Below the pieces are notes generated by a model, which saw nothing but the letters and a program-made list of their open reading frames with translations, ran no database searches and had not been told where the DNA came from. Source: JAYRWN01 sp041917975 (GTDB lineage: Bacteria > Bacteroidota > Bacteroidia > Chitinophagales > Saprospiraceae). Taken from it: a DNA stretch of 14,194 nt. The stretch is taken from NCBI GenBank assembly GCA_041917975.1, contig JAYRWN010000281.1, positions 1-14,194 of the forward strand, read 5' to 3'. A program made the translations under genes and the position numbers. Below are positions 7,314 to 14,194 of this stretch, piece after piece; position 1 is the first letter of the stretch; each line of letters begins with the position of its first letter.

Positions 7314-9161
7314 TTAAGATTGTGATGTTTTCAGAACTGGATTGATTTTGTTGAGGGCAGCCATGACAGCAAATTGTTTGATGAAAACAAATTGCTGGTC
7401 GTTGTTCAATTCCTCTGCATAAAGCAAGTCATTGGCAATGCCATTCATATACTTCTTCATGATGCGAATCAGCCCTTCACGGAAGTCGGCAGCATTTCTT
7501 GATTTATGCAATTGGATAAGATAGCGCCTTGCCTGTTTGGCATTCGCTTGGGGTGTACCATCCGAATATTCCAGGATGGCATTACCAATTGCATAGCCAA
7601 GGTTAACGGCACGGGTTTGCAATGTTTTTAATGTTTCTTGTTCCATTTTTCGATAGAGAATTGGTTCATATAAATTGACTAAATCAAAAAGCACTTTGAA
7701 GTTTTTCTTGGCAGCTTCATTGCGGTCTTCGGCATCCGGGGAAGTCAAGTAGAGGAAGCATTTGAAAAACAGGGTTTCCAAATCCGGCAGGATGGACTTT
7801 GCCTTCATCATTTTGTTCAAAACTTGATTTCTTAATTGGCGTTCGAGCCGAAAACTGTTTTTGCTGTTTCTGTCAGATCGATTTTTGAAAAGCAAGGTTC
7901 GAAGGAGCGATTGGAAGTTGATACCCTTCTGTTCAAGCTGCGCAATAAGGCGTACAGTAAACTTGAAATTGTTGAACTGTTCGAAGTAGTTTGGTCTTAG
8001 CGTACCTGAAAACTTATCGGCTTTAAATGCAACCAAAGAAACCGGAATATGCTTTGAGCCAAAAGCAGCATCAAATATATCCATGTTCAATTCGGAAGCA
8101 GATTCTAAGCTTTTGCTGAGAAGGAAATTTCTGTAAACCGAATAAATGAGCATGAAGCGGTTTTCGTGGGGTTCGGTATACCCATTGTTTGGGCTTGTTC
8201 GCTGTTCATCACCTTTCTTGCTGCTGAAATTGTAAAACTTTAAGTTAGTTAGGTAATTGGCTTCCAAAAGCTGGACTTTGTCCATGAAAATGGTGCGGTT
8301 CTCCTCAAGCAAGGTTCGAAGATTGAGCAAGTTATCCGTATCAAAGAGATAACAATAGATTGTATCTAAACTGTTATAGCGATAGAAGCAAAATTTTGGT
8401 GAAAAGCGTGACACGAACATTGCTTTCCAACTTATTGAAGCAGCTGAATCTGGAATCAAGAAAGAGTTGAAATTTTGAAGGTCCTTGAGAAAAGGGGAAG
8501 TGTTCTTGACTTCACAAAGTTTTTGATACCCTTCTCCTGTTAAGGAACAAATTTTATCTCCTTCTAAAAAAAACTTCTCATCGAAGGATATAAAAGGCGT
8601 CTTTGTGTATTCTTCATTCAAAAAAATTCGTGAATCCCCTTTAGTCTGACTTTTATTCGGACTCAAAATGACATTTACACCTTGCTCAATAATTTCAAAT
8701 CCTTTCAAGATTAAACCCTTTTGCAGATAGAAGCGGGCAATTTTCCCAGCAAATTCAGGCTCATTTTCGTATAGGTTTCCAATGTATGCTGCATTCTCTT
8801 CTTTCCGAGGGGTTGGCTGCGGACCAAGTGGCGGCTTTGTAATCAAGCCTGATAAACCATAGCTGTTCTTTGTCTTGAAGGCTGTTTGAGTAAAAGGTTC
8901 CCGAGTGAAATAATATTTTAAATTGCCTTCCTCTGTACTATGCTCGTAAACCTCTTTGCCCATTGAATAATAAACTCCCTCGAGAACTTCTTTTAGACGC
9001 AGAGACTTAATTATTAGTTCATTCTCGGTAAGAAAAAATTCTAAATCTGGGAATTGAGTCTTGGCATCTCTGAGATATTCATGCAATGCTACAATTCCAG
9101 TATTCAAGAAAACATTTGATGTTCGCGAAAATACTAATTCTATAGGAAGCTGCATTTTCAT
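7314..9161 (-). CDS. cas8b: Cascade large subunit Cas8b (Cst1-like)
   Basis: A 615-residue protein in the position of the type I-B large subunit, which recognises the PAM and recruits Cas3. Sequence conservation in Cas8 is low, so the call rests on length, place directly before DevR-type cas7, and a recognisable layout: a mixed N-terminal region, a probable metal-site remnant with Cys205 (CSLTGEGY) and Cys216, and an alpha-helical C-terminal domain from about residue 445. The canonical paired CXXC zinc finger of Cst1 is not intact. The start is ambiguous: ATG at 9161 has GGTGG directly against it, while the ATG at 9155 has the same GGTGG six bases upstream, a better ribosome-binding distance. 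Internal in-frame ATGs at residues 451/452 and 506 could start a Cas11 small subunit. Confidence 0.88.
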   Translation of the reverse strand: MKMQLPIELVFSRTSNVFLNTGIVALHEYLRDAKTQFPDLEFFLTENELIIKSLRLKEVLEGVYYSMGKEVYEHSTEEGNLKYYFTREPFTQTAFKTKNSYGLSGLITKPPLGPQPTPRKEENAAYIGNLYENEPEFAGKIARFYLQKGLILKGFEIIEQGVNVILSPNKSQTKGDSRIFLNEEYTKTPFISFDEKFFLEGDKICSLTGEGYQKLCEVKNTSPFLKDLQNFNSFLIPDSAASISWKAMFVSRFSPKFCFYRYNSLDTIYCYLFDTDNLLNLRTLLEENRTIFMDKVQLLEANYLTNLKFYNFSSKKGDEQRTSPNNGYTEPHENRFMLIYSVYRNFLLSKSLESASELNMDIFDAAFGSKHIPVSLVAFKADKFSGTLRPNYFEQFNNFKFTVRLIAQLEQKGINFQSLLRTLLFKNRSDRNSKNSFRLERQLRNQVLNKMMKAKSILPDLETLFFKCFLYLTSPDAEDRNEAAKKNFKVLFDLVNLYEPILYRKMEQETLKTLQTRAVNLGYAIGNAILEYSDGTPQANAKQARRYLIQLHKSRNAADFREGLIRIMKKYMNGIANDLLYAEELNNDQQFVFIKQFAVMAALNKINPVLKTSQS

Positions 9162-9329
9162 CCACCGTCTTTAAGAATAATAAAATCTCTAAAAATACAT
9201 ATTGCCAATTACAACTTAATTACGATCACATACTTATACATAATTAATATAATTGTTTATATATCAAAGGGGAAAGTGCCATTTATAGTTCTGAAAGTAT
9301 TGGACTAAGTATTTATAATTACATTTTTA

Positions 9330-9360
9330 CAAAAATAATATACTTAATTGATATTGTCAA
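9330..9360 (-). promoter_or_regulatory. Candidate cas operon promoter (Bacteroidota -33/-7 type)
   Basis: On the minus strand TTG (9360-9358, within ATTGACA) is followed after exactly 20 bases by TATTTTTG (9337-9330). This matches the Bacteroidota consensus TTG-N19-21-TAnnTTTG, with the same spacing as the candidate array promoter at 769-800. Transcription would begin near 9323 and run into cas8b. No other TAnnTTTG match on this strand was found between 9162 and 9300. AT-richness makes a chance match possible. Confidence 0.45.
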
Positions 9361-9436
9361 TACATACTTGAATCTTCCTGTTTATTTTTTACAAAAAAAA
9401 TAATCATGTTAGATTATCCTGACCTACAGTGGATGC

Positions 9437-9457
9437 TATAACAAGGCGTCAGTTATA
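9437..9457. repeat. Inverted repeat, operator-like
   Basis: TATAAC and GTTATA form 6-base arms around the 9-base centre AAGGCGTCA. It lies upstream of the candidate cas promoter and could be a regulator-binding site or a weak hairpin after the immunity gene. There is no T-run on either side, so it does not look like an intrinsic terminator. Short arms in AT-rich DNA could arise by chance. Confidence 0.35.
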
Positions 9458-9465
9458 CTATGTTC

Positions 9466-9488
9466 AGAATGGATTTAAATGCCATTCT
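9466..9488. repeat. Inverted repeat, near-perfect 23-base palindrome
   Basis: Perfect 7-base arms AGAATGG and CCATTCT flank ATTTAAAT plus one G; the centre ATTTAAAT is itself palindromic. It begins about 45 bases past the stop of the immunity gene (9534) and could be a 3' hairpin stabilising or ending that transcript, or a protein-binding site. No following T-run is present on the minus strand, which argues against a classic rho-independent terminator. Confidence 0.45.
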
Positions 9489-9533
9489 ATTAAGGGGGGT
9501 AAGATTTATTCAATCACTTCAAATAAAAGTAGT

Positions 9534-10208
9534 TTAGCCATTGACTTCCTCATCCAGGATATCCTTTAACTTGATTAATTCCTCCCTGGTGTCAAATCCT
9601 GGACCCTTTGGCAACTCCTGTTCAAGCCACTTTTGATACAATTCCTCCATTCGCTTTGAACCGACAAGTTTAGCAATGATCAGGCTGCTTATAGCATCTT
9701 TCCAGACAGGCTCCGATTCAAAGTTATATCGCCCATCAAGAACTGCGTCATTTAACCATTCATTAAATGATTCTTGATCAAAAAAAATATCAAAAAAAGG
9801 TGAGATCAAAACTTTAAAACATAATTTGAAATTAATAATATATTGAATTAATGATTCGCTTGTTATTAAATTACCAAATTGCCCATTAAATATCTTTCTT
9901 TCAAAATTTGCATCTCGATTATTAAATCTTCTTGCAAGCTGATCTAGCCTAAGACTTACCACTGACTTCACTGCATTTTTGCTATTTACTAATGATTGAA
10001 TTCTCTGCACTGGCAAGTTAGATATCTTAACACTTATTCCAACTTTGAATGAGACCCCTCCTTTGTTTGATAATTCAAAAAAAATGATTTTTTTACCAAG
10101 ACGATAATTTTTTACGGCTTGATACCCTCCTCCATCTTCCTCCAAAACAAAGCCATCTTCCTTTAAAATCAAACTTAATTCAGTCTTAAATAAATCTTCT
10201 AATTTCAT
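9534..10208 (-). CDS. Probable immunity protein for the adjacent nuclease toxin
   Basis: A 224-residue protein from the ATG at 10208, beginning MKLEDLFKTELSLIL. The frame is open to another ATG at 10253, but that would overlap the toxin gene by 41 bases; the 10208 start leaves a neat 4-base gap after the toxin TGA. No signal peptide, membrane segment or catalytic motif is visible, so a cytoplasmic binding protein is likely. The N-terminal layout (helix, GFVLEEDGGGYQAVK, then strands KIIFFELSNKGGVSFKVGI) vaguely recalls small proteins of the DUF4304 kind, but this is not a firm match. The gene is very AT-rich (about 23% GC near 9,850), like the toxin tip and unlike the toxin body. The immunity role is inferred from position, size, composition and co-transcription. 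Confidence 0.6.
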   Translation of the reverse strand: MKLEDLFKTELSLILKEDGFVLEEDGGGYQAVKNYRLGKKIIFFELSNKGGVSFKVGISVKISNLPVQRIQSLVNSKNAVKSVVSLRLDQLARRFNNRDANFERKIFNGQFGNLITSESLIQYIINFKLCFKVLISPFFDIFFDQESFNEWLNDAVLDGRYNFESEPVWKDAISSLIIAKLVGSKRMEELYQKWLEQELPKGPGFDTREELIKLKDILDEEVNG

Positions 10209-10212
10209 TTTC

Positions 10213-13200
10213 TCAATAATAATTAATGACAGTCTCGACGATAGAATGGTCATTCTGTTTTGATTTCAGTATGTCAATTTTAAAATCTGATCCTGATATA
10301 ATATCACCTTGACTCAATCCCGGAATATTCTCCAATTTACTATTAGCAGCTCTCACTTCCACTCGTATATCTACTTGATTTTTTATCCAAGCAAAAACTT
10401 CTCCTTGATTTGGCGTAAAGGTATCCTCAACAGAAAAGTTTGACTTGGTAGTAAACTTAGCATCAGCAATATGATATTTTCCATTCTTAAGGGCTAAAAA
10501 ATCTGGCACAATTTCAATCACGTCACCAGTAACTTTATTGGTAACCTTTAATGAAATCTTAGTTCCATATACTGTCCCAAATAATACTTCAATTTTATCT
10601 AGTGCTGCGATACTTTCAAAATTATCCGCTAACTCTCTCAAATTTTTCCACCAAAACCCTTGACCCCATTGGGCTAAAGCTGCATTGCTTGGCAGTCCGC
10701 CTTCTTGAAGAATGTCCCAATACTTAGACGGTTCTTTGAGAATATCATCAAAGATCTCAAACCACTGTGGATTTGCAATTAAATCTTGTTTTAAGGTTGG
10801 ATAATTGTTTAATCTTTTCAGAATTTCATCGAAATGGGCTTCATCGACATGGTTTGAACCAAGGCGGTCTAAAAGTTTAATCGCACTGGTTTCATTGGCC
10901 CCTTTTAATATCGGGATAAAATGTTCCTTTAAGGCGGCCTGCCATTTGTCCCGCGGTATGCGGTCCCCGGCTAACAGGTGGTTTACTTTTTCTACACTAC
11001 TAAGGCGAACTTCCGGGGTTAAATCTTTGATTAAATCCCAGCTTTCTACCCAGGCAGCCTGAAACTTACCCCGGAATGCCTCATGCTCCAGATCGTCCAG
11101 GAACTTGGCCCAGGTGGTGGCATCCCACTGATTTAGCCGTGCCAGGACGAGTGTATTGCCGTCGCCCGCGCGCACCAGCAGTTCGGCCAGCTCATCCGAC
11201 AGGTAGGTAAGATCGAGGTTTTTGCCGTTGAGCAGCGTTTTAAGTTCCAGGGCTAGCGTTTGAGCGGTACCGGCAGAGGCCCCGTGGGCCACCAGTTTAT
11301 TGCGGATGGACGCCAGAAAAGCATCAAAAGCCTCACCGAATAAATTATCCAGGGCGGCGGTAAAATTGCCACGGGCCGTTTCATCCTCCAGATAACGATA
11401 AGCATCCGGGCTCAATACGCGCTCCGCTTTATCCATATTGTTTTTCAGCCGCACGGCAAATTCCAGCGCTTGCTCCTCTGACACCTGACAATAGTCGCGC
11501 AGGCCGGCGGCGATATCCCGGGTGACGGCATTTTCGAGATCAATCACGGCCTTCTGTGAACTGGAGATCAAAAAGCGCGTAAAACTGGACGGTAACTGGG
11601 TAGGAATGAGCTCTCCGCCGATCATAAAACTCAGGACCAGGCCGGATGCATAGCCACTAAAACGAAGCATTTCCCCCCGGTAACCGGCAATATTAAATCC
11701 GATAAAATCAGGAATAATCCCCAACACCGGCAGATAGGATGCAGCATCTAAGGCCGGATAGATCACTGAGGAAAACACATCGGTATTTTCGTATAAACAC
11801 TGCTGCGGAATTTTACCGCTGATAAATGTGAGAAATTCACCTCTGCTGCGGTCTTGGGCAAATTCAGCTGAATATTCGTGAATACAACTTTCTTTCAGAT
11901 TGTAAATGCGTTCGATCTGAAAAAATTCTGAATTGCGGATATTCGCCGTCGCTTCATTAAATAATTGGGCCGTAGTCTGATCATAAATATTTACGCCCTG
12001 CAGGTTGACTTTGATCAGTGGTTCCTGTTGTTTATAAATCCACAGGTGATAATTATAAATAGCATCATAACCGGTCACCCACTCTGAACTGCTGAACTCT
12101 TCGCTACTCCAATTTTGTCCTGGAAGGTCTTTTTGAATGACCAGATGGTAAGGTTTCCGGATGGCCCGGTAATGATCCAATAAATAACTCTTAAATTCAT
12201 CCTGCACCTGGACCCCGCCCTCAATAATTCCCTCCGGATCTATTAAATAAACTTGCGGAAAATATAAGGGATCCGTAAGAACGGTGATGTTCTCCGCAGA
12301 ATAGGTCTGATCTTTATGTAAATGGATGTATAATAATGCTGTGCACGGCATAATTGCAATCGCACTTTGCGCCATGGATTGCAATTGATGGGACTCCAGA
12401 GGGTAACCGGCTTCGTGGATGACCACCTTAAAGGCCTTTTGGGTCGTTTGGAATAAAACGCGCAGCTTATCATGATACCATTGATCAAAATAATTCAGGT
12501 CGGTGGTGACTAAGGCGTCACTGTAATAAAAATCATTGGCGGATAATTTACTGAATAAGTTATCAGAATCCTGATCATAATTTATGCGGCGGGTATCCGC
12601 CGTACTTTTTAACCTATCTTCCAAAGATCTCCCACTTTGGGCGAACACCCCTTTGAATTTCCCCCAATTCTCGTCAGCATGCGGACACTTGCACGAGATA
12701 TTTGTATAGTCCTGGGACGCTTCCGGAGTGGATTTTACGGTTGCGGTTTTCTTTTCGGTGTTAAGAAATACACTGGTTCCGGCAACCGACACCGGGGTAT
12801 AATTAAATTTTTCCGAGTCAAATAATTTAGCTGGAGTGCCTTGGGGCGCATACCCTAAAAATTCAAATTTGGAATTAAAAAAGAGATTATAAATTTTATG
12901 GTCATAAACAAACCTGGCCAGCCGGCCATGCAGACTTTTATCCTTTTCTCCTTCATGATAAAAAGCTAAAGGAATAGCTCCATTGGGCAATTCAATATTA
13001 TTTCCCGCCCCATCCATAAAAATATGCCCCAGGCGCATCTCCTTTGCTTCAGCCGGTGTGATACAGGCGATTTGCCCTTCACCCATTCTCCCCCCTTCTT
13101 CATCTTCCTGAAACAAATACAAACGCAGCTCCGGGTCATAGATCTGCGACCAGTGCACGTGCGGAAGAGCCAGGCCGCCACCGTAATCCATCAGCCAGTC

Positions 13201-14194
13201 CGTCGCAGATTGAGGGATGGCGTAACGTGTAAACGGGTGTTCCAGCATAAAGATGCCGTGACCCAGCTCGTGGGCAGCCGTAGCCGCCTGGGCGCCTTTG
13301 TTCTCTTCGCGGCCATCCCGGAAGACGTACCCAAACTGACGGGCCAGCGGCATAAACCCCGCCAATCCATTGCTGGCCGGCGCACCGGTGAACACCAGGT
13401 AATACGCCTCCGGACGGTAGGCGCTGCCCAACTGGCGACGCAAATAGGCGTTCAGGTTTTGTAAACCCTCACCGTAATTAGCAAACGTGCCGCTGTCGTC
13501 CATGGGGATAGCGCCGGCAACATCCAAAAATTCTTCCGGTAAAGGCACGGCCGTCGGGGTAGACCAGCGGAAAGTTACCGCTACCGGGTCGAAAATAGAC
13601 TGCAGCGCAGAGGACAGATTGGCCGGAACGGATGCGTCCCCCAACGCGATGGGAACCACATTCACCTCCCGGCCGGCCAGGTGCAGCAAACGGAAAAAAC
13701 CGACCAGCTCATAGCGCTCTCCTACCTTGCGGCAAGCCAAGACCGTCTCCGCCGCACTGGAAAACAAGCCCGTCACCTCCAGCGTCAGCGTCCGGCCGCT
13801 ACCGCGGTGCGGGATAAGCCGCCCCGAACGGGTCTTGAACACCAGCTCTTCCGCCTGAATAGAATCAAAAACGATGGTGGCCTGCAACACATCCCGGTCC
13901 GCCTTTTTGACCGCTTTGTAAGCGGCATAATAGCGCTCCTGAGTATCTTGTACGGGTACCGAAAAATACAACTTGCGCTCGTTAGCGTGTGCCTGTGGGT
14001 CGACGTCATCAAAGGCATAGATGCCGCTGCCGGCGGAAAAAACTACCCCAATCCGGGTGAGTTCTTCCGGTAACCCGTCCGCATTCACTCCCGTGGTGTT
14101 TTCGTCCGTGGGTGCACCCCCTTCGGCCAGCGTACCCGCCTCGGTGTTCTCCACCCCTTGTTCGTCCACCACGTAGAACTGTCCGTTGGTCTGG
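10213..14194 (-). CDS. Polymorphic toxin: metallopeptidase-like region and C-terminal PD-(D/E)XK-like nuclease (5' end outside window)
   Basis: At least 1,326 codons are open to the right edge (the edge reads QTNGQFYVV), so the N-terminus and any secretion signal are missing; the GTG at 14172 is not a real start. Residues below are counted from that GTG. HELGH at 301-305, His312 and a Met-turn-like LMDYGGG at 327-333 make a zinc-peptidase signature; similar HELGHG...LMDY regions occur in large Bacteroidota toxins. Residues 360-800 have no recognised fold. A hydrophobic stretch at about 805-860 (LPVLGIIPDFIGF) resembles pre-toxin segments, and a helical region follows. The last 110 residues hold PD at 1223-1224, then D1237-A-K1239 and a later QGE helix (1256-1258), fitting a PD-(D/E)XK nuclease. 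GC content drops near 10,900, as in toxin-tip exchange. Delivery system unknown. Confidence 0.75.
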   Translation of the reverse strand, partial: QTNGQFYVVDEQGVENTEAGTLAEGGAPTDENTTGVNADGLPEELTRIGVVFSAGSGIYAFDDVDPQAHANERKLYFSVPVQDTQERYYAAYKAVKKADRDVLQATIVFDSIQAEELVFKTRSGRLIPHRGSGRTLTLEVTGLFSSAAETVLACRKVGERYELVGFFRLLHLAGREVNVVPIALGDASVPANLSSALQSIFDPVAVTFRWSTPTAVPLPEEFLDVAGAIPMDDSGTFANYGEGLQNLNAYLRRQLGSAYRPEAYYLVFTGAPASNGLAGFMPLARQFGYVFRDGREENKGAQAATAAHELGHGIFMLEHPFTRYAIPQSATDWLMDYGGGLALPHVHWSQIYDPELRLYLFQEDEEGGRMGEGQIACITPAEAKEMRLGHIFMDGAGNNIELPNGAIPLAFYHEGEKDKSLHGRLARFVYDHKIYNLFFNSKFEFLGYAPQGTPAKLFDSEKFNYTPVSVAGTSVFLNTEKKTATVKSTPEASQDYTNISCKCPHADENWGKFKGVFAQSGRSLEDRLKSTADTRRINYDQDSDNLFSKLSANDFYYSDALVTTDLNYFDQWYHDKLRVLFQTTQKAFKVVIHEAGYPLESHQLQSMAQSAIAIMPCTALLYIHLHKDQTYSAENITVLTDPLYFPQVYLIDPEGIIEGGVQVQDEFKSYLLDHYRAIRKPYHLVIQKDLPGQNWSSEEFSSSEWVTGYDAIYNYHLWIYKQQEPLIKVNLQGVNIYDQTTAQLFNEATANIRNSEFFQIERIYNLKESCIHEYSAEFAQDRSRGEFLTFISGKIPQQCLYENTDVFSSVIYPALDAASYLPVLGIIPDFIGFNIAGYRGEMLRFSGYASGLVLSFMIGGELIPTQLPSSFTRFLISSSQKAVIDLENAVTRDIAAGLRDYCQVSEEQALEFAVRLKNNMDKAERVLSPDAYRYLEDETARGNFTAALDNLFGEAFDAFLASIRNKLVAHGASAGTAQTLALELKTLLNGKNLDLTYLSDELAELLVRAGDGNTLVLARLNQWDATTWAKFLDDLEHEAFRGKFQAAWVESWDLIKDLTPEVRLSSVEKVNHLLAGDRIPRDKWQAALKEHFIPILKGANETSAIKLLDRLGSNHVDEAHFDEILKRLNNYPTLKQDLIANPQWFEIFDDILKEPSKYWDILQEGGLPSNAALAQWGQGFWWKNLRELADNFESIAALDKIEVLFGTVYGTKISLKVTNKVTGDVIEIVPDFLALKNGKYHIADAKFTTKSNFSVEDTFTPNQGEVFAWIKNQVDIRVEVRAANSKLENIPGLSQGDIISGSDFKIDILKSKQNDHSIVETVINYY

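Larger units (their letters stand above)
9162..9533. other. Intergenic region between immunity gene and cas operon
   Basis: 372 AT-rich bases with no credible gene on either strand; only peptides of about ten residues could be read. It holds the probable cas operon promoter (9330-9360) and two inverted repeats (9437-9457 and 9466-9488). If the promoter assignment is right, the cas transcript has a leader of about 160 bases before the cas8b start, in which no clear riboswitch or other known structure was recognised. Confidence 0.7.

Noticed and set aside
9461..9520. Possible CreA-like degenerate CRISPR repeats upstream of the cas operon: GATTGAAT on the minus strand at 9515-9508 resembles the repeat 3' end, and TTCAGAAT at 9463-9470 matches 8 bases of the repeat.
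   Set aside because: The two matches are on opposite strands, only 7-8 bases long and in AT-rich DNA. A CreA guide needs two pseudo-repeats in the same orientation around a spacer, which is not seen.
10209..10253. Longer immunity protein starting at ATG 10253.
   Set aside because: It would overlap the toxin coding end by 41 bases, and the added 15 residues look unrelated to the folded start at MKLEDLF. A stop-start gap of 4 bases at 10208 is more natural.
13024..13464. Open frame of 146 codons on the plus strand within the toxin gene, with several others on both strands between 13190 and 14073.
   Set aside because: High GC content in this part of the gene lengthens antisense frames. The minus-strand frame holds the HELGH motif and is continuous, so these are shadows.

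Overview
The window carries a nearly complete subtype I-B CRISPR-Cas locus next to the end of a large polymorphic-toxin gene and its probable immunity gene. All real genes are on the minus strand, so reading from right to left follows transcription. The source is most likely a member of the Bacteroidota. This is an inference from the Cst1/Cst2(DevR)-type effector proteins, the mostly weak Shine-Dalgarno sites, and two candidate promoters fitting the Bacteroidota pattern TTG-N20-TAnnTTTG. No rRNA, tRNA or species marker is present to test it.

Right part (about 9534-14194): a very large secreted-toxin-type protein runs off the right edge, so its N-terminus is missing. It has an HELGH zinc-metallopeptidase signature, a long middle region of unknown fold, a hydrophobic pre-toxin-like stretch, an alpha-helical region, and a C-terminal domain with a PD-(D/E)XK-nuclease-like motif. 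Base composition falls sharply from about 60% GC to about 30% GC near position 10,900, which suggests an exchanged toxin tip. Four bases downstream lies a 224-residue AT-rich gene, in the classic place for the cognate immunity protein.

Middle gap (9162-9533): AT-rich and without a credible gene. It holds a candidate promoter for the cas operon and two inverted repeats.

Left part (787-9161): a tightly packed operon in the order cas8b(cst1)-cas7(cst2/devR)-cas5-cas3-cas6-cas1-cas2-cas4. Genes overlap by 4 bases or lie a few bases apart; the only larger gap is 58 bases between cas3 and cas6. Cas8b, Cas7, Cas5 and Cas6 would form the crRNA-guided Cascade complex, Cas3 (HD nuclease plus helicase) destroys the target, and Cas1, Cas2 and Cas4 acquire spacers. 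A separate small subunit (Cas11) gene is absent; it may be made by internal initiation within cas8b.

Left edge (1-786): a leader with its own candidate promoter, then a CRISPR array of eight identical 37-base repeats and seven spacers of 36-38 bases, cut by the window edge. The minus-strand repeat ends in ATTGAAAC, the usual type I-B crRNA 5' handle, so the array is transcribed leftward, in the same direction as the cas genes, and the newest spacer should be the one at 486-523.
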